Below the pieces are notes generated by a model, which worked only from the letters and a program-made list of their open reading frames with translations, had not been told where the DNA came from and searched no databases. A program made the translations under genes and the position numbers. From NCBI GenBank assembly GCA_937885815.1, contig CALABM010000034.1:1-35371 (forward strand): 35,371 nucleotides of DNA. Direction: 5' to 3'. This document shows positions 24,692 to 31,340 of this stretch, piece by piece (within the stretch, counting starts at the first letter, position 1; the number at the start of each line of letters is the position of its first letter). Origin of the DNA: an uncultured Verrucomicrobiales bacterium (GTDB lineage: Bacteria > Verrucomicrobiota > Verrucomicrobiia > Verrucomicrobiales > Akkermansiaceae).

Positions 24692-26146
24692 ATGGCAGAA
24701 ATTCAGCTTGGACTTACATTTGACGACGTGCTCCTGCTTCCTTGCCTGAGCACCATTCTTCCCGGCGAGGCCGATCCCTCTTCTCAACTGTGTGCGGGTT
24801 TCTCACTCCGCCTGCCCATTCTCTCTGCTCCGATGGATACGGTGACAGAGGTAGACATGGCCATCGCCATGGCTCGTGAGGGTGGTCTGGGTGTTATTCA
24901 CCGCAACAACCGCATCGATGATCAGGCTACGATGGTGGCCAAGGTGAAGCGTTTCGAGAACGCCGTTATCACCAAGCCGCTCACTGTTACGAGCGACATG
25001 AGCCTGAGCCGCGTGAAGGGTATCATGCTGGAGAACGGTTTCTCCGGTCTGCCCGTGGTGGCTGAGGGTAACCTGCTGGTGGGTATCATCACCGGTCGCG
25101 ATATGCGCGTGGTGGATGGCCATGACCTGGAGAAGCTCACTGTGGCTGATGTGATGACCCCCATGACCCGCCTCATCACCGGTACCCCTGCTACTACTCA
25201 GGAGGAGGCTCGCAAGATTCTTTATTCCAACCGCATCGAGAAGCTGCCCCTCGTGGATGAGGCCGGCCGTCTCGTAGGTCTTATAACGGATACCGACATC
25301 CGTAAGCGTGAGGCTTTCCAAGAGTCCACTAAGGATGAACTTGGCCGTCTGCGCTGCGGTGCAGCCGTAGGTCCGGGCCCGGAGTTCATGGCTCGCGCTC
25401 AGGCTGTGGTGGATGCCGGTGCTGATGCTCTTTTCATTGATGCCGCTACCGGTCACACCAGCCGCGTGCTGCACGTGATTGAGAAGCTTGCCGAGCTCGG
25501 TAAGCCCGTGGTTGCCGGTAACGTGGTAACTCAGGACGGCGCTCGTGACCTCATCTCTGCCGGTGCCAGCGCCATTAAGGTGGGTGTGGGCCCCGGCTCC
25601 ATCTGCACCACCCGTATCATCTCCGGTGTGGGTATGCCCCAGTTCACCGCTATTCAGGAGGTGGCTACCGTGGCTCGTCCTGCCGGCGTGACCGTGATTG
25701 CTGACGGCGGTATCCGCTACTCCGGTGACGCTGTGAAGGCTCTCGCTGCCGGTGCTGACCTCATCATGATGGGCGGCATGCTGGCTGGCTGTGAGGAAAG
25801 CCCCGGCGCTATCGTTCACTATCAGGGCCGTAACTTCAAGACCTACCGCGGCATGGGCTCCCTGGGCGCCATGCGTGCCGGCTCCGGTGACCGCTACGGC
25901 CAGAATGGCAGCGGCAAGCTCGTGGCTGAAGGTGTGGAGGCTCGCGTGCCTTACAAGGGCATGCTGGCAGACGTTATCTTCCAGCTGGTGGGCGGCCTGC
26001 GCTCCGGCATGGGTTACCTCGGTGCCAAGAGCCTTCAGGAGCTGCGCGACCATGCTCGCTTTGTGCGCATCACTACCGGTGGTCTTCAGGAAAGCCACCC
26101 GCACGATGTCACCATCACTCAGGACCCCGGCAACTACAGCCGTTAA
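24692..26146 (+). CDS. guaB: Inosine-5'-monophosphate dehydrogenase
   Basis: Oxidises IMP to XMP with NAD+, the first committed step to GMP. 484 residues. Two CBS domains lie at about 90-205 between the two parts of the catalytic barrel. The catalytic Cys305 is in GPGSICTTR, followed by DGGIRYSGDAVKALAAGAD and the flap YRGMGSLGAMR. The gene is alone, between its own promoter and a strong terminator. Codon bias is extreme and produces a long antisense open frame. guaA is not nearby. Confidence 0.97.
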   Translation: MAEIQLGLTFDDVLLLPCLSTILPGEADPSSQLCAGFSLRLPILSAPMDTVTEVDMAIAMAREGGLGVIHRNNRIDDQATMVAKVKRFENAVITKPLTVTSDMSLSRVKGIMLENGFSGLPVVAEGNLLVGIITGRDMRVVDGHDLEKLTVADVMTPMTRLITGTPATTQEEARKILYSNRIEKLPLVDEAGRLVGLITDTDIRKREAFQESTKDELGRLRCGAAVGPGPEFMARAQAVVDAGADALFIDAATGHTSRVLHVIEKLAELGKPVVAGNVVTQDGARDLISAGASAIKVGVGPGSICTTRIISGVGMPQFTAIQEVATVARPAGVTVIADGGIRYSGDAVKALAAGADLIMMGGMLAGCEESPGAIVHYQGRNFKTYRGMGSLGAMRAGSGDRYGQNGSGKLVAEGVEARVPYKGMLADVIFQLVGGLRSGMGYLGAKSLQELRDHARFVRITTGGLQESHPHDVTITQDPGNYSR

Positions 26147-26170
26147 GTTTTGCTGTAACTTCAAATTTCA

Positions 26171-26206
26171 AACGCCTGCCCCCAATCCGGGGACAGGCGT
26201 TTTTTT
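26171..26206 (+). terminator. Rho-independent terminator of guaB
   Basis: AACGCCTG pairs with CAGGCGTT and CCCC with GGGG, with one mismatch between them and a 5-base loop, followed by seven T. It begins 25 bases after the guaB stop. Confidence 0.92.
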
Positions 26207-26265
26207 AGCATTCAATGATGAAAGGTTGAACCTGTTATACAGAAACTTCCCTCAGCAGATAAAAC

Positions 26266-27207
26266 TCACATAACAAGTATAACGCAAACAACGATTAGCG
26301 CTATTATCAGCGTAATCAACATGTAGGTCACAAAGTCATTTCCGGGTTTCTTTTCCTTGTTGGGTACCGGCGGAAGTTGAAGGGTGCCCACGGTCTTTTT
26401 AATTTTGCGCTGTGGAGAAACTGTACTTGCTTTGACAGGCTTCGCTTTCTTTGAGTTAGGAAGATTCACCATTACCTCCCCGCTCGCTTTATCCTTATAC
26501 ACCTCCGCTCCGGCGGCGAGACAAAAACGAAGTTGCGACAGCTTATTATAAGACTCCATGTGCATTATGCTAAGCATAGCGAGCGATTCCGGCCCATGGC
26601 CCATGCTCAGATGCTCATGCACCATCCTTGTCACAGGGTGCTTCAGAAGAGTCTCATCATCCATCTCCTCATTTAAGTCAAAGCTATCTCCCACTAGGAA
26701 TAAACCTTTCAGAGCAAATAGCTCGCTGTAAAGCTTACATGCCTTATCGTCAATGCTTTCTTTTTTGTCCATGCTGTTAATATGGGGTGTTGTTTTCAGT
26801 AATTTTACACAATCCTCATTCTTGTTCTCGACTGCCATATCGAGTGCCGTACGGCCATCATTAGCCTTCTTATTCAAATCTGCCCCCGCAGCAAGCAGGA
26901 GTTTGATGCAGTCTGAATGCCCACGAACAGCTGCCATGTGAAGAGCTGTTATCCCTTGCATGTTGGTACGGTTAACCTCCGCCTTGGCTTCAAGCAAAGC
27001 TTTCACACATTCCGCTTTTCCGCAGAGAGAGGCCCCCATCAGAGCCGTAGCTCCTGTTTTATTAGACGCGTTAACATTAGCCCCTGCGTCAACAAGTGCT
27101 TTCAGGCAATCCATGTACCCCTTTTGCGCAACTAATTCAAGCGGAAAAGAACCATATTGATTCTTCACATTGACATCTGCTTCGGCCGCGATAAGTAAAT
27201 TAACCAT
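26266..27207 (-). CDS. Ankyrin-repeat protein with C-terminal membrane anchor, 5'-truncated
   Basis: 313 residues from the ATG at 27207. Ankyrin repeats cover about residues 1-145 (for instance ADVNVKNQYGSFPLELVAQKGY, GITALHMAAVRGHSDCIKLLLAAGADLN, DGRTALDMAVENKNEDCVKLL). A helical middle part follows (TRMVHEHLSMGHGPESLAML), then a basic linker and a C-terminal membrane helix (TYMLITLIIALIVVCVILV), suggesting a tail-anchored protein. The same frame continues upstream of the ATG with EHLASAAEAGDSK, the front of another ankyrin repeat, until a stop at 27259-27261, where transposase-like sequence begins. The 5' end therefore looks lost. Base composition is richer in A+T than the flanking housekeeping genes. 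Confidence 0.72.
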   Translation of the reverse strand: MVNLLIAAEADVNVKNQYGSFPLELVAQKGYMDCLKALVDAGANVNASNKTGATALMGASLCGKAECVKALLEAKAEVNRTNMQGITALHMAAVRGHSDCIKLLLAAGADLNKKANDGRTALDMAVENKNEDCVKLLKTTPHINSMDKKESIDDKACKLYSELFALKGLFLVGDSFDLNEEMDDETLLKHPVTRMVHEHLSMGHGPESLAMLSIMHMESYNKLSQLRFCLAAGAEVYKDKASGEVMVNLPNSKKAKPVKASTVSPQRKIKKTVGTLQLPPVPNKEKKPGNDFVTYMLITLIIALIVVCVILVM

Positions 27208-27259
27208 TTTACTATCACCCGCTTCTGCTGCTGATGCCAGATGCTCTGAAAACGTTTTT

Positions 27260-27589
27260 CATTCAAGAGGGTGAGGATGTCCTTGTCAGCTCGTGGAATA
27301 CGGCTTTGTGACAGGCGTAAAAGCTTAGAAAGCAGTCGTGCCGAGGTCTCCTGCATTAACCTTGCAATGTACCCCATAAGGCGAAGAGCCATGCAACGTT
27401 TGGGTGTATGCATTGAGGTCTGACAACAGCGTATTTATTGCAATGGGGACAGAATAAACAGGGTGTCTCTATCTGCAGCTCAATATCGTACTGCATGTAG
27501 GGGGTATCTACTACGGAAAGTTGGCGACATCCTCGTCTTTGCATTCGTCGATTGCATAACCTACACCAGAATGTCTGGGTCTGTTTCAA
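27260..27589 (-). pseudogene. Frameshifted transposase remnant (ISL3-like)
   Basis: Two overlapping minus-strand frames give one broken protein. The first (27589 to about 27390) has CRLCNRRM, RRGCRQLSVVDTP, IELQIETPCLFCPHCNKY and PQCIHPNVAW, a paired-cysteine zinc-binding N-terminus like that of ISL3-family transposases. The second (about 27390 to 27265) continues YIARLMQETSARLLSKLLRLSQSRIPRADKDI, resembling the following helix-turn-helix region. The switch of frame falls near 27375-27390. The catalytic domain is missing and the sequence runs into the ankyrin gene. There is no convincing start codon (TTG at 27589, no ATG). Family is a judgement from the cysteine pattern. Confidence 0.6.
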
Positions 27590-27868
27590 ATCTGCTGGTA
27601 AAAATAGGTAAAATAGAGCATTCTTGAGAGTATAGAGTAAGGATGACTATGAAGCAGATATTTTCTATAACCCACGGAGAACGAAACCATAACCAAGTAA
27701 TTGCATCTGCTTCAGAAAAGACCTTTCAAACACTTTTTTAGAGTGCTTATAAATTTACAAAAATGCATTTTTTATGACACCGAATATTCTTAATCAGATA
27801 TTCAATGACTTAACTTCATTGTATCGAGCCATACCGGAGATAAACACCAGCAAATCTGAAACAGACCC
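27577..27868. mobile_element. 292-bp segment with 23-bp imperfect terminal inverted repeats (MITE-like)
   Basis: The left end (27577-27599) begins GGGTCTGTTTCA and ends TGCTGGT. The right end (27846-27868) is its inverse complement with 21 of 23 bases matching. The inside is A+T-rich, has no open frame of note, and contains a perfect 14-bp palindrome AAAAATGCATTTTT (27759-27772). No matching target-site duplication was found at the edges. The left repeat overlaps the start of the transposase remnant, and the right repeat ends 28 bases before the -35 box of the surface-protein gene. This segment accounts for most of the gene-free stretch 27590-27949. It is a likely non-autonomous element or a pair of IS ends. 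Confidence 0.5.
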
Positions 27869-27896
27869 CAAAAACGCGTAAATACTTTCTTTATGC

Positions 27897-27925
27897 TTGA
27901 CTTGCGGTTTTGAACAGCGTAGTTT
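27897..27925 (+). promoter_or_regulatory. Promoter of the repeat surface-protein gene
   Basis: TTGACT at 27897-27902, 17 bases, TAGTTT at 27920-27925, start near 27932, leader of about 18 A+T-rich bases. The -35 surroundings share 14 identical bases with the fabF promoter. The CTTATAAATTTA at 27933-27944 also occurs at 27746-27757 inside the inverted-repeat segment. Confidence 0.55.
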
Positions 27926-27949
27926 GTAAGGACTTATAAATTTATAGTT

Positions 27950-30313
27950 ATGAAATTACACTTACCTATCTCCCTGTTAACTGCCGTTCTGACAACCATT
28001 ATCGCCTTACCCGCTCAAGCCGTAGAAGCCCCGGAAGGTTACACCACCATTTACCTGAACTCCCCTGACGCACTGGAAAACTATTCCACGCTTACAGCCG
28101 AAGACTATATGGCATATCTGCTGGAAAACTCTCTGGAGTTCTCCCCCACAAACTGCACCTATTGGACCTCTTCCACTCCTCTCATCAGTAAGGGGAATAT
28201 TTTCTTTGGTTCCAGTAATTCCAACTCACCGGTTGCCCTGAGTTTTAAGGATGGACGCAATCTCGCTTTCAGTAATCAGATGACATTAACTTTCGATACC
28301 TTAAGCAACCTGACGTTCTCAAGCACGAGTGCTATCAGTTTAGCTTCCGGTGCCACTTTAACCATCGCCAATGTTGATGATGGCCAGAGCGAAACAGTAG
28401 ATGTGCTGTTTAAGGATGTAGAGAACTATTCCTACTACGGCGGCGCTATCTATGCTGAAGGTGCCGACGTGATCATCAGCAATAATGGCGATGTTTCCTT
28501 TAGCGGAAACATCGCCGATGCAGGCGGCGCTATCTATGCTGAAGGTGCCGACATCAGCAAAAATGGTGACGTTTCCTTTAGCGGAAATTATGTCTCCTCC
28601 TTCGGCGGCGCTATCATTGCTTACGACGGCGTGACCATCAGCAAAAATGGTGACGTTTCCTTTAGCGGAAATTATGCCTCCTTCTACGGCGGCGCTATCT
28701 GTGCTTACGACAGCTTGACCATCAGCAATAATGAGGCCGTTTCCTTTAGCGGAAACTACGCCTCCGACGATTCCTCCGCCGGCGGCGCTATCGTTGTTTT
28801 CAACAGCTTGACCATCAGCAATAATGGCGATGTTTCCTTTAGCGAAAACTACGCCTCCGCCGGCGGCGCTATCAGTGCTTACGGCGACGTGACCATCAGC
28901 AATAATGGTGACGTTTCCTTTAGCGGAAATTATGCCTCCTTCGAAGGCGGCGCTATCCATGCAAGCAGCGGCGTGACCATCAGCAATAATGGTGACGTTT
29001 CCTTTAGCGGAAACTACGCCTGCTCCGGCGGCGGCGCTATCTTTGCTTACGACGGCGTGACCATCAGCAATAATGAGGCCGTTTCCTTTAGCGGAAACTA
29101 CGCCTCTGACGACTCCTTCGGCGGCGCTATCTTTGCTTACGACGGCGTGACCATCAGCAATAATGGTGCCGTTTCCTTTAGCGGGAACTACGCCTCCGCC
29201 GGCGGCGCTATCTATGTTGACGGAGATTTATACATCCAAGGCAATGATAGCGTCTTATTTGAAAAGAACTATGAACAAATAGGGAACACATATCTCCTGC
29301 GCAGTATTTATAACGGAATATACACTGCAGAAAGCTCCTGTAGCATGAACCTTTCTGCCAAGACCGGAGGAAACATCACTTTTTACGATTCCGTTTATAC
29401 AACAAGCGATGCACATTTCAACAGCGATTACACGGATGCCGAGGGCAACACTCAAAGTGCCGGGGGCAACGTCATCTTCAGCGGCAAGTATGCTGAGCTG
29501 CATCTGAATGAAATTCTGGCAGATAATAATGCAGAACGGACGGCTACAGCTGAAGAAATTCTGAATTCGCAGACCAGCACTATTGAGGGGAACGCATACT
29601 TGAACGGTGGCAGTCTGCAGGTTAAGGACGGTGCTGTGCTCAATGTAAATGGCGATACGGTAAGCATAGCCGCCGGAAGCAATGCTACGCTTGCTATCAG
29701 CGATGCCGAGCTTGTTGCCGCGAATGCCACGATTGAGGTAGGGGAATCCGCCACGCTGCAGCTGAGTAATGGCGCCGCCGTCACAGCCGATGAAATCAAC
29801 ATTGCTGCTGGTGCCACCTTATCTCTTGGTGATGTAGCTACCACCACAGCAACAAGCGATGCAATGGTTGCGGCGTATCGTTTATCTAGTCTCAATGTTA
29901 TCAATGCGGATTTGACCTTCGCTGCCGGTTCTACGCTTGTCACGGATGGTACTGGCACCGCCATGTCAGAAGGAAATATTCTGACCTTCAATGCTACCAG
30001 TGACGGAGAGAAAATCAATCTTGTGCTCACCCTTGGTACGGAATACAGCGAGGATGATGAAGTTCTGCTCTTCTCCAATGTAGACATCGTGAAGTTCCTC
30101 ATGGATGGCGAAGAAGTAGACAGCTCCACCACGCTGTTGGCCAGCGACTTCTTCACCGGTGATTACATCAACGAGAACACCACACTGGCCTACGACAGTA
30201 CCTCCAAAACGGTATACCTGCAAGGCGTCAATAACGTGGTTCCCGAGCCCACTACGGCGACGTTGAGCTTACTGGCACTGGCAGCTCTGGCCATGCGCCG
30301 TAGACGCAAGTAA
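27950..30313 (+). CDS. Pmp-like repeat surface protein with PEP-CTERM-type tail
   Basis: 787 residues. Signal peptide MKLHLPISLLTAVLTTIIALPAQA (cut near 24). After a 140-residue N-terminal domain come tandem units at about 164-446, each with GGAI, a VTISNNGDVSF-type strand and FSGN. This pairing of GGA(I/L/V) and FxxN is the hallmark of chlamydial polymorphic membrane proteins and predicts a right-handed beta-helix. A second beta-rich part (about 450-740) resembles autotransporter passenger repeats (GATLSL, GSTLVTDG). The end, VPEPTTATLSLLALAALAMRRRRK, has the VPEP motif, hydrophobic helix and Arg cluster of PEP-CTERM sorting signals. There is no C-terminal beta-barrel. It is probably exported and processed by an exosortase-like enzyme, acting as an adhesin or surface-layer protein; function is inferred. 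A strong terminator follows. Confidence 0.88.
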   Translation: MKLHLPISLLTAVLTTIIALPAQAVEAPEGYTTIYLNSPDALENYSTLTAEDYMAYLLENSLEFSPTNCTYWTSSTPLISKGNIFFGSSNSNSPVALSFKDGRNLAFSNQMTLTFDTLSNLTFSSTSAISLASGATLTIANVDDGQSETVDVLFKDVENYSYYGGAIYAEGADVIISNNGDVSFSGNIADAGGAIYAEGADISKNGDVSFSGNYVSSFGGAIIAYDGVTISKNGDVSFSGNYASFYGGAICAYDSLTISNNEAVSFSGNYASDDSSAGGAIVVFNSLTISNNGDVSFSENYASAGGAISAYGDVTISNNGDVSFSGNYASFEGGAIHASSGVTISNNGDVSFSGNYACSGGGAIFAYDGVTISNNEAVSFSGNYASDDSFGGAIFAYDGVTISNNGAVSFSGNYASAGGAIYVDGDLYIQGNDSVLFEKNYEQIGNTYLLRSIYNGIYTAESSCSMNLSAKTGGNITFYDSVYTTSDAHFNSDYTDAEGNTQSAGGNVIFSGKYAELHLNEILADNNAERTATAEEILNSQTSTIEGNAYLNGGSLQVKDGAVLNVNGDTVSIAAGSNATLAISDAELVAANATIEVGESATLQLSNGAAVTADEINIAAGATLSLGDVATTTATSDAMVAAYRLSSLNVINADLTFAAGSTLVTDGTGTAMSEGNILTFNATSDGEKINLVLTLGTEYSEDDEVLLFSNVDIVKFLMDGEEVDSSTTLLASDFFTGDYINENTTLAYDSTSKTVYLQGVNNVVPEPTTATLSLLALAALAMRRRRK
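28439..29285 (+). repeat. Tandem 81-93 bp in-frame repeats in the surface-protein gene
   Basis: Ten GGAI motifs and nine VSFSGN-type motifs in register, units of 27-31 codons. Several stretches such as ACCATCAGCAATAATGG recur exactly, so the DNA units are nearly identical and could gain or lose copies by slippage or recombination without breaking the frame. Variation is mostly in the 2-7 residues between FSGN and GGAI and in the residues after GGAI. Confidence 0.9.
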
Positions 30314-30333
30314 GGGTGAATTTCCTTAACAAC

Positions 30334-30369
30334 AGCCGCTGTCCCAAGATAGGGACAGCGGCTTTTTTT
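30334..30369 (+). terminator. Rho-independent terminator of the surface-protein gene
   Basis: AGCCGCTGTCCC and GGGACAGCGGCT form a perfect 12-bp stem around a 6-base loop, followed by seven T. It starts 21 bases after the stop codon. Confidence 0.95.
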
Positions 30370-30467
30370 GCATGGGGAAGAGCTGTATTTGATTTTCTAA
30401 CTCACCATAATGGTACACAGAGCGTTTTTTGCTGGACGTGCAGGTAGGTATCAGGTAGTATAGGAAT

Positions 30468-31316
30468 ATGGTGAAGAAACTTCTTATAGCGATGTGCGCG
30501 CTGGCATTTCCGGTGCTGGCAGCAGCTCCTCAGCGAGCTCCCCGTGAACTGCCCGGTGGATGGGTGTATGAATGGGGTGATGAGTTCAACGGCTCGCGCC
30601 TGAATACGAATAAGTGGAATTATGAGCTGGGCGTGGTGAGAAATCCCGGCGCTTCTCAGGCTTACACGCGTGATTGTGTGCGTGTGCGCAATGGGCGCTT
30701 GGTTATCACGTCTCGCGCTCGTGAAACTCGCAACTGCAACTACCGCGAAGGCTCGCAGCATTGGAATGAGCGAATCCGTACTCAGCCCTTTGCCAGTGGC
30801 TCCATTACCACGCGCGGTATTAAGAACTTTGAGGCACCGGGGCGCTTGGAGTTCCGTGCTCGCATTCCTCGTGGTCGCGGTGTGTGGCCGGCTATTTGGA
30901 CCATGCATGAGAATCAATACGGCTGGCCTGCCAATGGTGAGATTGATATTCTTGAGCACATTTCTCAGGAGCCGGATGTTTGCTACTCCATTTTCCGCTG
31001 GGGGCGCAATGGTACTAATGAGGAGCAGAAGGTTGTTCGCACACGCAGAATCCCGAATTACAGCCGTGACTTCCACACCTATGTGCTGGAATGGGATGAT
31101 CAGATTATGCGTATCCTCATTGATGATGAGGAGGTGGGCCGCGTGAATATAGCTGACGCTAATTATCCGGATGGCGGCAATCCGCTGCGTACTCCCTGTT
31201 ACATCATTATCAACACCGCCATCGGTGGTGAGGGTACTTGGCCGGAGCGTGCCAACCCGGAGGATTATCCTGCCCGTTTTGAGATTGATTACGTGCGTTA
31301 TTATACCAAGAAGTGA
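30468..31316 (+). CDS. Secreted glycoside hydrolase family 16 enzyme
   Basis: An endo-acting beta-glycanase of 282 residues. A signal peptide (MVKKLLIAMCALAFPVLAAA) precedes one GH16 jelly-roll domain. The catalytic motif GEIDILEHI gives nucleophile Glu158, Asp160 and acid/base Glu163. Other GH16 marks are DEFNGSRLNTNKWNYELG, GRLEFRARIPRGRGVWPAIWTM and FHTYVLEWDDQIMRILIDD. Family members act on laminarin, agar or other beta-glycans; in Akkermansia, GH16 enzymes are known to release oligosaccharides from mucin O-glycans, which would suit the NahK-like kinase elsewhere in the window. Substrate cannot be read from sequence alone. The protein is released or periplasmic; no sorting tail is present. 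It faces nnr, 24 bases away. Confidence 0.93.
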   Translation: MVKKLLIAMCALAFPVLAAAPQRAPRELPGGWVYEWGDEFNGSRLNTNKWNYELGVVRNPGASQAYTRDCVRVRNGRLVITSRARETRNCNYREGSQHWNERIRTQPFASGSITTRGIKNFEAPGRLEFRARIPRGRGVWPAIWTMHENQYGWPANGEIDILEHISQEPDVCYSIFRWGRNGTNEEQKVVRTRRIPNYSRDFHTYVLEWDDQIMRILIDDEEVGRVNIADANYPDGGNPLRTPCYIIINTAIGGEGTWPERANPEDYPARFEIDYVRYYTKK

Positions 31317-31340
31317 CGCTCAGCTAGGCGGCGCCTGTTT

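Noticed and set aside
24803..26164. 453-codon open frame on the strand opposite guaB
   Set aside because: It mirrors the strongly biased codons of guaB, has a His/Gly/Ala-rich composition with no motifs, and guaB is unmistakable.
28358..28960. Minus-strand repetitive frame (SAKGNVTIIADGH units)
   Set aside because: It is the mirror of the tandem repeats in the surface-protein gene, not an independent gene.
28439..29285. CRISPR-like array
   Set aside because: The repeats are in-frame coding units of unequal length within one open reading frame, without unique spacers of constant size.
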